A stretch of 64,000 nucleotides of DNA from Bacillus_I endophytica_A (lineage in GTDB: Bacteria; Bacillota; Bacilli; Bacillales; Bacillaceae_H), in the NCBI RefSeq assembly GCF_026790145.1, contig NZ_JALAMS010000026.1, forward strand, positions 62,001 to 126,000. The letters are read 5' to 3'. Both the position numbers and the translations under genes were made by a program. Shown here piece after piece: positions 1 through 8,038 of the stretch (its first letter is position 1; the number at the start of each line of letters is the position of its first letter). Under the pieces are notes generated by a model. It searched no databases and was not told the DNA's origin. It saw only the letters and a list, made by a program, of their open reading frames with translations.

Positions 1-115
1 CAATAATTATACTACTAGTATAAAATTGGACTATCGGTATAATTAAAATTTTTAATTTTTATACTTATAAAGAGATTACAAAAGAAGCATGTAGAAAAAC
101 AAGGAGCTCTGCTAG

Positions 116-1385
116 ATGATGCTCTATGAAAGGAAGATTATGATGGAGAATTCAAATCAACGTTTACCCGAAAAAGAAGTATTAGGCTTACTTAGTGGCA
201 AGAATGGTGAAGATCCATTTCCTTTATTCGCCCAACTTCGAGAAATAGGGCCTGTTATCTCTATTCCATCTCCACTACCTGGTACAAATCATCAAGCATG
301 GATGGTTACACGTATGGAAGAAGCCATGCAGCTATTAAAAGATCATACTCACTTCACTGTGGACCAAAGTACAATTGAAGGCCAAGTGGATATTCGGAAA
401 GGTAACAGTGACGCCTCTGCTCCTCCTACCTTTTTAACTGGAAAATCAATGCTTTCCGTTGACAATCCTGATCATAAACGATTGCGTAGACTTGTATCAA
501 AAGCTTTTACACCACGTTATATGGAAAGCTTGCGTCCTCGCGTCCAGAAAATTGCTGATGAATTGCTTGATCAAGTTATCGATAAAGGTGAAATGGATAT
601 TGTGAAAGACTACGCTTATCCGTTACCAATTAACGTGATTTCTGACATGCTTGGCGTGCCTCAAGCAGATCAAGGAAAAATTCACAAATGGTCTTCAGCC
701 ATTGCACATGGTTTAGGGCTAGGAAGAAAAGAACCAGGAGTTGCAGAACAAATAAAAGCTTTCGGCGAATATATCGCAAAGCTTGTCGAAGACAAGCGTC
801 ACCATCCTAGCGATGACTTAATTAGTCAGCTGATTGCGATTGAAGAAGAGGGAGATAAACTTAGCATAGAAGAGCTTCTTTCAATGATTTCTCTATTAAT
901 TTTTGCTGGACATGAGACAACTTCAAACCTGATCGCAAACGGGACTTTAATATTACTAGATCGCCCAGATCAGCTTGAAAAGCTTAAGAAAGATGCTAAC
1001 TTAGTTCCCTCAGCTGTAGAGGAATTGCTTACCTGCCACAATAGCAGGACCTCGCTTTGCTACTGAAGATATTGAATTTGCGGGGCAGCAAATTACTAAA
1101 GGAGACATGGTTATTCCAATATTAAAATCAGCAAACCGAGATGAACTCAAATTTGCAGATTCAGAAGATCTCGATGTGACACGCGAAATTAAACAACATC
1201 TTGCTTTTGGACATGGCATTCATTCATGCCTAGGTGCACCGTTAGCTCGTATAGAAGGAGACGTTGCATTTTCTACTCTTTTAAAACGTATGCCTAATCT
1301 ACGACTCAGCGTTCCTAGAGAGAACGTTAACTGGGAGTTCACTTTAAGTTCACAAGGATTATCTTCCCTTCCTGTTGCTTTTTAA
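116..1385 (+). pseudogene. Cytochrome P450 (CYP107-like), frameshifted
   Basis: This is a heme monooxygenase gene broken into two frames. The first part (116-1066) carries the N-terminal and I-helix region, with the oxygen-binding motif AGHETT. The second part, read in the +1 frame from about 1029 to 1385, carries the heme-cysteine motif FGHGIHSCLG and the normal C-terminus. At about 1027-1030 the K-helix should read EELLR-Y-x-x-P, but the sequence goes from EELL straight to PATIAGPRF in the other frame. A loss of about 11 bases fits this, and it also removes the Arg of the essential ExxR motif. An AAGGAG ribosome site about 9 bases upstream supports the start at 116. The rejoined protein would be about 420 residues, normal for bacterial P450s. 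The redox partner and substrate are unknown, and no ferredoxin gene is adjacent. Confidence 0.85.
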
Positions 1386-1424
1386 TCAAAGTGGCGCAAG
1401 AAAGACACTTTAGCTAGAGATTTA

Positions 1425-1469
1425 TGAAAAAAGCACCCTTTGTTAACAAAGGGTGCTTTTTCTTTTTTT
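1425..1469. terminator. Bidirectional rho-independent terminator
   Basis: A perfect inverted repeat (arms AAGCACCCTTTGTT / AACAAAGGGTGCTT, 1431-1458) is flanked by A-runs on the left and T-runs on the right. It lies between the convergent P450 pseudogene and the ywnB-like gene. Confidence 0.9.
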
Positions 1470-2106
1470 ACTGAGCTTCTCCTACAACAGAAAAGCGTTG
1501 TTTTATATGTTTTGGATTTTCAATTTCATCAACAACTGCAATGGCATAGTCCCCATAGCTGATATAGCTTTCTCCTTTATTATTTAGGATAAGCTGCTCC
1601 CCACCTATTTTATACTCACCAGTTCTCTTTCCTGTTGGATCAAAAAAAGCAGCTGGACTAAGGTGAGTCCATTTTACATCTTCAGTCTTTTTGAATTCCT
1701 CTAAGCTTTTCCCCATATTTGTAGCTGTTGGAAGATATGCTTCAGGAAAATCAGGAGTGTCAAATAAGCGCGTTTTTTCTTCCTTATCAACATAAAGACT
1801 GCCCGCTCCACCAACAACAATTACTCTTGTATCTGTTCCTTTTAGAGCTTCTATTAATACTCGGCCTGCTTCAATATGCTGCTGTTCTTCTCCATGCGGT
1901 GCGTTGAAAGCATTTACTACTACATCAAATTTTTGAAGATCTTCTTTCTTTAAGTCGAAAATATTTTTTTCTAGAACATCTACTTCTTTATTTTCTATCT
2001 TTCCCGCATTTCTTACAATCGCTGTTACTTCATGATTTCGATTTATAGCTTCTTTCAAAATTAAGTTCCCTGCTTTACCGCTTGCTCCGATAATACCAAT
2101 CTTCAT
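1468..2106 (-). CDS. ywnB: NAD(P)H-binding oxidoreductase, YwnB-like
   Basis: This is a 212-residue cytoplasmic Rossmann-fold protein of the NmrA/atypical SDR class. The N-terminal dinucleotide-binding motif reads GASGKAG at residues 7-13, followed by a basic residue after strand beta-2 (AIVRN), which suggests NADP. A GGAGG ribosome site precedes the ATG at 2106. It is divergently transcribed from an Rrf2 regulator, the same arrangement as ywnA-ywnB of Bacillus subtilis, so the regulator very likely controls this gene. The substrate is unknown; relatives are often induced by thiol or quinone stress. The family is clear from motif and length, and the orthology call rests mainly on the gene pair. 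Confidence 0.8.
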   Translation of the reverse strand: MKIGIIGASGKAGNLILKEAINRNHEVTAIVRNAGKIENKEVDVLEKNIFDLKKEDLQKFDVVVNAFNAPHGEEQQHIEAGRVLIEALKGTDTRVIVVGGAGSLYVDKEEKTRLFDTPDFPEAYLPTATNMGKSLEEFKKTEDVKWTHLSPAAFFDPTGKRTGEYKIGGEQLILNNKGESYISYGDYAIAVVDEIENPKHIKQRFSVVGEAQ

Positions 2107-2128
2107 CTTTATTCCTCCTAAAAATTTA

Positions 2129-2172
2129 ACTTGTAACTATTTTTATTACATGTAACAATAATAATTACAAGT
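2129..2172. promoter_or_regulatory. Candidate operator for the Rrf2 regulator
   Basis: The ywnA/ywnB intergenic region holds a perfect 8-base inverted repeat, ACTTGTAA at 2129-2136 and TTACAAGT at 2165-2172, and between the arms a 10-base palindrome TTACATGTAA (2146-2155). A further half-site, CTTGTAAC, lies at 2237-2244 close to a TATAAT box (2227-2232). The repeated TTGTAA/TTACAA theme suggests binding by the divergently encoded Rrf2 protein. This is inference from position and symmetry. Confidence 0.5.
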
Positions 2173-2286
2173 CCGTTTTTTGTCAATAGAAAAATCACTC
2201 CCTTCTATCCTTTCCTTCTTTTCGTGTATAATAATGCTTGTAACTTCTATCAAATGGCTAGAATATGTGCAAGGAAGGTGACTGAT

Positions 2287-2739
2287 ATGTCTATAAGCAG
2301 CCGATTCTCTGTCGGAATTCATATATTATCTCTTTTAGAACTAAACAAAGAAAACGTTAATTCCTCTGAATGGATTGCCAAAAGCGTAAATACAAACTCT
2401 GTTGTCATTCGTAAGATTATGGGGATGTTAAAAAATGCAGGATTAGTGAACGTTCGCCCTGGAGTTGCTGGAGCAGAGCTTGCCAAAGAACTTTCTGCTA
2501 TTACCCTTCTTGATGTGTACAAAGCAGTGAACGTTGTGCAAGAAAATGAGCTATTTAGCGTACATGGAAATCCAAACCCAGAATGCCCTGTTGGAAAAAA
2601 CATTCAAGAAGCGGTGATGCCGATCTTCACAGCTGCACAGTTAGCACTTGAAAAATCGCTCGGAAATGTAACTATTGAAGATGTTGTAAAGGATATTAAA
2701 CAAAAGGCCGAAACAGAGAGCACAAATACAACATGCTAA
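2287..2739 (+). CDS. ywnA: Rrf2-family transcriptional regulator, YwnA-like
   Basis: This is a 150-residue winged-helix repressor. It begins at the ATG at 2287, which is preceded by AAGGAAGGTG. An upstream in-frame ATG at 2224 would add 21 residues but overlaps the putative -10 box and lacks a ribosome site. The N-terminus MSISSRFSVGIHIL and the helix-turn-helix region with 'SSEWIAKSVNTNSVVIRKIM' are typical of Rrf2 proteins. There is one cysteine in the sensor region (NPECPVG) and one at the C-terminus, so it lacks the three-Cys Fe-S cluster set of IscR/NsrR. Control by thiol modification of the single sensor Cys is plausible but inferred. It is divergent from the ywnB-like gene, with a palindromic candidate operator between them. 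Confidence 0.85.
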   Translation: MSISSRFSVGIHILSLLELNKENVNSSEWIAKSVNTNSVVIRKIMGMLKNAGLVNVRPGVAGAELAKELSAITLLDVYKAVNVVQENELFSVHGNPNPECPVGKNIQEAVMPIFTAAQLALEKSLGNVTIEDVVKDIKQKAETESTNTTC

Positions 2740-2743
2740 AAAT

Positions 2744-2786
2744 AAAAAAGCAGGAGGATAGCTTAGCTATCCTCCTGCTTTTTTAG
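2744..2786. terminator. Bidirectional rho-independent terminator
   Basis: A long perfect stem (AGCAGGAGGATAGC / GCTATCCTCCTGCT) is flanked by A6 and T6 runs. It separates ywnA from the convergent ABC permease gene. Confidence 0.9.
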
Positions 2787-2792
2787 AACATT

Positions 2793-4016
2793 TTATCCCT
2801 TGACACTTTCTTTCTTCATCATACCGAATACTTGCTTCCAAGACATCTTCTCACTATATTTCATAACACCTCGTTTGTATAAACGATTTGCAATAATACT
2901 TATAAGAAGTGTTGTGACGATAATAATGACAGCTCCTAAAGCAAGTTCCCATCCAGCTGCACTTCCCATTAAATAGCGACTAAACATAAGGGTTGGTGTA
3001 AGAACAGGAATGTATGAGCAAATCGTAATATAACTAGCCGTCGGATCCCCCATTGTCATGAATCCTAAAAAGAAGTTTGCAAATGAAACCAATGTTAGAG
3101 GAAAGGTAGAATTATTAATATCTTCCGTGCGTGAAACAAGTGATCCTAATGCTGCATAAATCATTCCATTTAACATGAATCCAAGTAAGAAGAACAAGAT
3201 AAATAGAAGAGTAACCGAAACGGTAAAGCCGCTTACATCAATAAAACCTAAGGCCAGGCTATCTGCCCATCCCAGTGACTTAGCAACCAGGAACGAACCT
3301 AGTATAACGAGTATATTCGCAAGACCAACAAGCATATTCGAAATGATTTTTCCATACATCATTGTAATAGGTTTTACTTTTGTAATCATAATTTCCATTA
3401 CGCGGCTGCTTTTTTCACCGACAATTCCATTTGCAATACCTATCCCATACACAAGGATAAACATATACATTGTGAAAACAAATACCCAGACAACCCCTGT
3501 TGGTTTATCATCTGTATCTGAATCTAATACTGTGTCTTTAATAGTAATTGGCGTTTGTAGCTCTTTTAACACATCGCCCGAAATGCCTTGTTCAGTTGAA
3601 ACCTTTGCACTGTACTGCTGTTGAAGAGTGCCTTGTAACACTGTTGTAACTGAAGCTGGTGGTGTAAATTCGTAGCGCTGTTCAAGAACAGGCTTTCCTG
3701 ATTGTTCTTCAATAATATAAAGAGCTTCATAATCCCCATCTTTTACACCTTGTTGTGCTTTACTAACTTGATTACCTTCTAAAAATTTAAACTTGTAATC
3801 TTCTTTTAAGTTACCTAACATTGCATTATCTGAAACTTGATATGTTGTACCTTTATTTACAATGGCAATCGTGTCTTTCTCTCCATCACTTTTAAAATGT
3901 GTAAACCCAAAAAAACCAATTATCGCTATAACAGGAATAATAATCCCGATCCAAAAACCTTTTTTCCCAAACTGCTCTTTTAAATGAAACCCAAGTACTT
4001 TTCCGAAATTCCCCAT
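2793..4016 (-). CDS. yhaP: ABC-2 type permease, YhaP/NatB-like
   Basis: This is a 407-residue membrane subunit of an ABC exporter. One transmembrane helix lies near residues 20-38, followed by an extracytoplasmic domain of about 130 residues and then about five or six membrane helices in the C-terminal half, the usual ABC-2/NatB layout. Its ATG overlaps the stop codon of the upstream ATPase gene (TAATG), so translation is coupled. In Bacillus the related YhaP and NatB proteins are linked to sodium or toxic-compound efflux. The real substrate cannot be read from the sequence. It converges on ywnA across a shared terminator. Confidence 0.8.
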   Translation of the reverse strand: MGNFGKVLGFHLKEQFGKKGFWIGIIIPVIAIIGFFGFTHFKSDGEKDTIAIVNKGTTYQVSDNAMLGNLKEDYKFKFLEGNQVSKAQQGVKDGDYEALYIIEEQSGKPVLEQRYEFTPPASVTTVLQGTLQQQYSAKVSTEQGISGDVLKELQTPITIKDTVLDSDTDDKPTGVVWVFVFTMYMFILVYGIGIANGIVGEKSSRVMEIMITKVKPITMMYGKIISNMLVGLANILVILGSFLVAKSLGWADSLALGFIDVSGFTVSVTLLFILFFLLGFMLNGMIYAALGSLVSRTEDINNSTFPLTLVSFANFFLGFMTMGDPTASYITICSYIPVLTPTLMFSRYLMGSAAGWELALGAVIIIVTTLLISIIANRLYKRGVMKYSEKMSWKQVFGMMKKESVKG

Positions 4017-4885
4017 TATCTCACCTTCTCCACAAACACTTCATGAAGGGTTGGCTCAAGAAGTGTGAATTCTCGAATTGCAATACCATTTTGTTTTAAA
4101 GTGTGAAGTAGTTCTAATCCTTCGTCATCGCTTTTCACTTTTTGTTCGTAGTACAGGCCATTTTTCTCCCACTCACTAGAAAGAGGTTGATCAACCTCTG
4201 GCAAGACACGAAGATAACGATAGCCATAACTTTCTTTAATTTCTTTTACTGTTCCTTGCACAACTGGGTTTCCAGCTTTCATCATAATAATATGCTGACA
4301 AAACTGTTCAACCTTATCCATCCGATGAGAAGATAAAATAAATGTTTTACCTTTATGTACTTCTTCTTGAATGATGCGTGATAGTAAATCAGCGTTCACA
4401 GGATCAAGACCGCTAAATGGTTCGTCTAAAATGATAATATCTGGATTATGTAGGACGGTTGCGATAATCTGAACTTTTTGCTGATTTCCTTTTGAAAGCT
4501 CTCCTGCTGTACTGTTGTGATAATGAGAAATTTCAAAGCGTTCGAGCCATTCTTTAATCTTTTCTTTTGCCTGCTTGCGTTTCATGCCTTCAAGCTCTGC
4601 AAAATACAGAAGCTGCTCGCTCACTTTTGTTTTTGGATACAGTCCTCGTTCTTCTGGAAGGTATCCAAAGGTTACGTTCCGTTTAGAAAAGTTTTTCCCT
4701 TCCCAAAGTACGCTTCCCCCGTTTTTAGGAATAAGATCAAGCATCATTTTTAATGTCGTTGTTTTTCCTGCTCCATTACGCCCAAGCAAACCAAGAATCT
4801 CGCCGCGTGGTAATGTAAAGGAAAGATTGTTTACTGCCTGATTAGACCCAAAGCGTTTGCTTAATCCTTCAACTACTAACGTCAT
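4016..4885 (-). CDS. yhaQ: ABC exporter ATP-binding subunit, YhaQ/NatA-like
   Basis: This 289-residue ATPase partners with the ABC-2 permease that follows it. It contains the Walker A motif GRNGAGKTT near residue 35, the signature ELSKGNQQKVQ (a common variant of LSGGQ in this subfamily), Walker B IIILDEPFSGLDP and the switch His in LSSHRM. The C-terminal extension of about 70 residues is typical of the NatA/YhaQ group. AGAGAGGTG lies upstream of the ATG. It forms a two-gene operon with yhaP through a TAATG overlap. The length (about 290) fits YhaQ better than NatA (about 246). Confidence 0.82.
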   Translation of the reverse strand: MTLVVEGLSKRFGSNQAVNNLSFTLPRGEILGLLGRNGAGKTTTLKMMLDLIPKNGGSVLWEGKNFSKRNVTFGYLPEERGLYPKTKVSEQLLYFAELEGMKRKQAKEKIKEWLERFEISHYHNSTAGELSKGNQQKVQIIATVLHNPDIIILDEPFSGLDPVNADLLSRIIQEEVHKGKTFILSSHRMDKVEQFCQHIIMMKAGNPVVQGTVKEIKESYGYRYLRVLPEVDQPLSSEWEKNGLYYEQKVKSDDEGLELLHTLKQNGIAIREFTLLEPTLHEVFVEKVR

Positions 4886-5074
4886 GTTTGCACCTCTCTT
4901 TTTTTAATTAATATGTTTTTAGTTTGCTATTTTTCTAATAACATACAATTTAACTTTTCATTTATCCCTCCTCTACTTTTTTACGAACAACTTCCAAAAA
5001 GGTTTCAAACCATTTCCATTTCTTTATCCTATTTTTCCTAGAAGTAATGATTTTCCCCTAGCTTTCTAACTAAT

Positions 5075-5243
5075 TTAAAAAAAACCAATGATTGTTGCTA
5101 CAAATAATACAACAAAAAAGGCAATTATAACGTACCCAATCATTTTAATGCCTTTTGGAGTGTTTTTATGACTTCCTTTGTATAGATTTCCTGTCACTTT
5201 ATCTAAATGATTTTCAACATCGTTGAAAGTTTTTTTCTGTCAT
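5075..5243 (-). pseudogene. Small single-pass membrane protein with a one-base frameshift
   Basis: An excellent ribosome site (AAAGGAGGAG) precedes an ATG at 5243. Read from there, the frame stops after about 9 codons. Removing one A from the seven-A run (5230-5236 on the plus strand) gives a sensible 55-residue protein: a polar N-terminus (MTEKTFNDVENHLDKV), a basic loop, then a C-terminal membrane helix (MIGYVIIAFFVVLFVATIIG) ending at TAA 5075. The lesion may be a real pseudogenising slip, a phase-variable homopolymer or a sequencing error. No family is recognised. Confidence 0.55.
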
Positions 5244-5420
5244 GCATATCTCCTCCTTTATTCTACGATAACAAACTTCCTCTACCCTTTCATACAATAA
5301 TAACCATGGTTTCCAGTTACTTTTTATTGTTCTTTTCTCACTAATGTTTCATCCTCCTATAAAATAGGGAAAAGAATAGTGTAAGAACAAATGATTATAC
5401 ATAAAAAGGACGGATTTATA

Positions 5421-5621
5421 ATGAAAAACAAGCCTTCGAAAAATGAATTTATTATGGCAATTCTTTTTACCATTATTATGGCGATCTCCGCCCTTTACTT
5501 CCTTATAGCACAGCAGAGTAAAAACGGTGTGATTGTTTCCCTTCTGTTCACCATCATGGGTGGTTTAATGATAAAGAAAGCCAAGAAAAATTCACATAAA
5601 CCAAAAAGCAGGAAGCTTTGA
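5421..5621 (+). CDS. Small two-helix membrane protein, unknown
   Basis: This is a 66-residue protein with a short basic N-terminus, two hydrophobic helices (about residues 9-29 and 34-50) joined by a short polar turn, and a strongly basic C-terminal tail. The ATG at 5421 follows AAAAGGA by about 10 bases; an in-frame ATG at 5391 has no ribosome site. The last eight codons (HKPKSRKL) lie inside the left arm of the downstream terminator hairpin, so the tail sequence is constrained by RNA structure. Function is unknown. Confidence 0.6.
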   Translation: MKNKPSKNEFIMAILFTIIMAISALYFLIAQQSKNGVIVSLLFTIMGGLMIKKAKKNSHKPKSRKL

Positions 5622-5650
5622 ATATGCTTCCTGCTTTTTGGTTTATGTGG
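5593..5650 (+). terminator. 24-bp perfect hairpin overlapping the 3' end of the small membrane gene
   Basis: The left arm 5593-5616 and right arm 5626-5649 are exact complements with a 9-base loop. The stop codon (5619-5621) lies in the loop. The run of five T's falls within the right arm, so it can act as a terminator on either strand. Confidence 0.75.
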
Positions 5651-5848
5651 CACAGTTTGACTTTTTTAACACTTTACTTAAACTATTTTGGAACTCAATG
5701 TTCATCTTAATTGCTGTATTTCATAAAGGTTCTCACTTTTGGAAATTTAAATTATAATAATCTTCTAAATAAAAAAATGAAATTCCTGCTTTTTTTGTCG
5801 AATGGTTAAAATTCTCTCTAGAACTGCTAAAAGAAAGGAGAACGTAAA

Positions 5849-6355
5849 GTGAAAGATTTATCAACACCTAATATGGATATCATTACAGGCATTCTCTATA
5901 GTACAGTGTCAGAAAATGTCCTCCGTCTTAAAGAAAGTGTTGGAGATGCAAGCGAAGCTGAAATTCATTTCAAAGGAAAAGACCATGATGAAAATAGTAT
6001 TGCAGAGCTTTTAAAACATATTGCATATGTTGATCTAAGGTGGGTGTATAGATTGAAGGGTACTCTTGTTCCTCCAGAGCTAGAGAAAGAGTACGGACCT
6101 GAGTTAGACGAAAAAGGGAATCTCCCCTCTGCTGAAGGATCTTCTCTCTCCTTTCTTCTTCAACAACTAGACGCTGTTCACCAAAAATTAAAGGAAGTTT
6201 GTGTTACGTTAAAAGATGAAAATTTAACAAAGGTTGTTTCATATGAAAAAGGCGAAAAAGCAACAATTAGATGGGGACTTTGGCATATGGCAGATCATAA
6301 TCGTTATCATCAAGCACATATCAACAAACTCCGTCAAATGTATAAAAGAGCATAA
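5849..6355 (+). CDS. DinB-superfamily protein
   Basis: This is a 168-residue four-helix-bundle protein of the DinB/YfiT type. The start is GTG at 5849, 8 bases after AAAGGAG. Likely metal-binding histidines are in 'ELLKHIAYVD' (near residue 57) and in the C-terminal 'WHMADHNRYHQAHI', matching the family pattern of one His in helix 2 and an H-x3-H pair near the end. Members are putative metal-dependent thiol S-transferases or stress-induced proteins. The precise reaction here is unknown. It stands alone, with no clear operon partner. Confidence 0.8.
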   Translation: MKDLSTPNMDIITGILYSTVSENVLRLKESVGDASEAEIHFKGKDHDENSIAELLKHIAYVDLRWVYRLKGTLVPPELEKEYGPELDEKGNLPSAEGSSLSFLLQQLDAVHQKLKEVCVTLKDENLTKVVSYEKGEKATIRWGLWHMADHNRYHQAHINKLRQMYKRA

Positions 6356-6397
6356 AGAAAAAGGCATTCACCGCCGTGAAGAGCATAAAGAAAAAGG
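6346..6397. repeat. 19-bp direct repeat at the 3' end of the DinB gene
   Basis: AAGAGCATAAAGAAAAAGG occurs at 6346-6364 and again at 6379-6397. The first copy contains the stop codon of the DinB gene. It looks like a small local duplication. Confidence 0.7.
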
Positions 6398-6507
6398 GGA
6401 AATTCTTTACAAGAGTAAAGAGGGTTAAACAAAATAAGGGAAAGTCTTGCTACCGCTTTGTTACATTGTAAAAAAGAGTTGTAATTTGACTTTTTTGCTT
6501 GTTTTGT

Positions 6508-6537
6508 TTGACATCTTTATCTTATTATAAATATGTA
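6508..6537 (+). promoter_or_regulatory. Probable promoter of the LysR gene
   Basis: A consensus -35 TTGACA (6508-6513) and a -10-like TATGTA (6532-6537) are separated by 18 bases, in the gap upstream of the LysR-type gene. Confidence 0.5.
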
Positions 6538-6600
6538 ATAAAATAAAATGATTAAAATTAACAAAAGTCATCATTTTTTTTGATGGGAGTCCAACAACAA

Positions 6601-7458
6601 ATGGAATTTAAAGATTTACTTATTTTTAAAACACTTGCTGAAGAAGGCAACGTCACAAAAACAGCTGAAAAGCTTTGTTACGTTCAGTCGAATATTACCA
6701 CTCGGATGAAGAAATTAGAACAGTCTCTAGGAGCTACACTATTTTATCGTCACTCAAAAGGAATTACGCTCACTTCAAAAGGAAGACTTCTTCTAAAAAA
6801 AGGAGAAGAAATTTTGCGGCTTGTAGAAGAAACGGAAACGTTATTAAAAGAAGAAGACAGTCCAGCAGGTCATTTAACAATTGGAGCTAATGAAACAACG
6901 GCTCTTGTGCACCTTCCCCCACTTTTGACAACGTTTAGCATGCAATATCCTGATGTTCATCTTTCTCTGCAAGTTGATTCAACCGAAAACTTAGTTGAAA
7001 GCGTTCTTTCTCACGAACTTGACGGCTCTTTTGTTGTAGGTCCTGTGCATCATATTGAAGTTGAAACTCTTCCTGTATTAAATGAAAAGCTCGTTATCAT
7101 TACAAACAGTGAAGAACCTTTTAATGAAACAAATCCAAGTCATCAAACTCTTTTAACTCGCCCAAACTATGTTCATCACGCTCGTATTCATGAATGGCTA
7201 AATGGAAATGGAATTAAACCTGCAAGAACGATGGAGTTTAATACATTAGAAGCAATTATTAGCTGTGTAAAAGCAGGACTCGGGTTCTCTGTATTAACTA
7301 AATCTCTTGCAGACTATCATCGGAATGATGGATATCTTCACTATCATGAGCTTTCTGCTTCTTCCTTTCAAACCATTTTTATTTATCGAAAGGACGGACT
7401 AATTACAAAAGCATTTGATGCTTTTACAAAATCAATTGAAGCTGAATTTCTCTCTTAA
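6601..7458 (+). CDS. LysR-family transcriptional regulator
   Basis: This is a 285-residue LysR-type regulator with an N-terminal winged HTH (residues 1-60, with 'NVTKTAEKLCYVQSNITTRM' as the recognition region) followed by the periplasmic-binding-like effector domain. The ATG at 6601 follows GGGAG by about 11 bases; an upstream TTG at 6580 is possible but less likely. The adjacent genes are not divergently paired with it, so its target is not obvious. It ends at a bidirectional hairpin shared with the next, convergent gene. Confidence 0.85.
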   Translation: MEFKDLLIFKTLAEEGNVTKTAEKLCYVQSNITTRMKKLEQSLGATLFYRHSKGITLTSKGRLLLKKGEEILRLVEETETLLKEEDSPAGHLTIGANETTALVHLPPLLTTFSMQYPDVHLSLQVDSTENLVESVLSHELDGSFVVGPVHHIEVETLPVLNEKLVIITNSEEPFNETNPSHQTLLTRPNYVHHARIHEWLNGNGIKPARTMEFNTLEAIISCVKAGLGFSVLTKSLADYHRNDGYLHYHELSASSFQTIFIYRKDGLITKAFDAFTKSIEAEFLS

Positions 7459-7490
7459 AAAGCACGAATTTCTCGTGCTTTTTTTCTATG
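7455..7490. terminator. Bidirectional terminator
   Basis: Short stem AAAAAGCACGA / TCGTGCTTTTT between the convergent LysR and DUF1643 genes. Confidence 0.8.
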
Positions 7491-7959
7491 AATTATACAG
7501 GAAAGGTTTAGCGGACTTCTTCATGAAAAGCGGATGTCTTGGATGGCGCTCTTTTGTAACCCCAAGCGCGTAGAGAGGATAAGATTTTAAAAGGGTTAGG
7601 ACTTTTTCATTTTGCTTCAAAAAAGCTCCATGTATTCCCCATGCAAGAACAATACGCTCTGCTCGATTAGCAGCTTGCAGCAAAAATTGTTCGTTACTTA
7701 CCCCAACAGGTTCCTTTGCTTTTTTCAACATTTCAGGTGTGCTTGCTCGGTAGGAAAATAAGTTGACAACTTCAAGAGAACCATATCCCCATTCCTTTGC
7801 AAATGCAATACATCTTCTAACAGTGGGATTATCTTTTGTTTCTCCTTCTGTGCTTGGATTAAGCATAATAAAGACAACCCTTGGCTTCGTTTCGTCCCAA
7901 ATACGCCAAAGGGAGTAACGGTACACTCTTGTTTCATCTAAGCTTGCGCCTGTAATCAT
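7486..7959 (-). CDS. DUF1643 family protein
   Basis: This is a 157-residue protein of the DUF1643 family. Hallmarks are 'VFIMLNPSTEGETKDNPTVRRC' near residues 30-51 (quoted in part: FIMLNPST and NPTVRRC) and 'WGYGSLEVVNLFSYRAS' near residue 57. No membrane segment or signal peptide is seen. The family is widespread in bacteria and phages and lacks an established biochemical role. It is separated by a minus-strand terminator from the SDR gene upstream, so it is probably monocistronic. Confidence 0.8.
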   Translation of the reverse strand: MITGASLDETRVYRYSLWRIWDETKPRVVFIMLNPSTEGETKDNPTVRRCIAFAKEWGYGSLEVVNLFSYRASTPEMLKKAKEPVGVSNEQFLLQAANRAERIVLAWGIHGAFLKQNEKVLTLLKSYPLYALGVTKERHPRHPLFMKKSAKPFLYNS

Positions 7960-8002
7960 TCTCTAACTCCTTTGCTCATTTTCTTGAAATCAGTTTACCA
8001 CA

Positions 8003-8038
8003 AAAAAACTCCTAGTCGCTTGGACTAGGAGAAGGTAA
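8003..8038 (-). terminator. Terminator of the SDR gene
   Basis: On the minus strand the hairpin TCTCCTAGTCC / GGACTAGGAG-type stem is followed by T7, just downstream of the stop of the SDR gene. Confidence 0.85.

Noticed and set aside
3175..3624. Plus-strand ORF of 149 codons inside the ABC permease gene
   Set aside because: It is antisense to a well-supported gene and has low-complexity translation.
6346..6397. Direct repeat considered as the start of a CRISPR or tandem-repeat array
   Set aside because: There are only two copies, overlapping the end of a gene; it is best explained as a local duplication.
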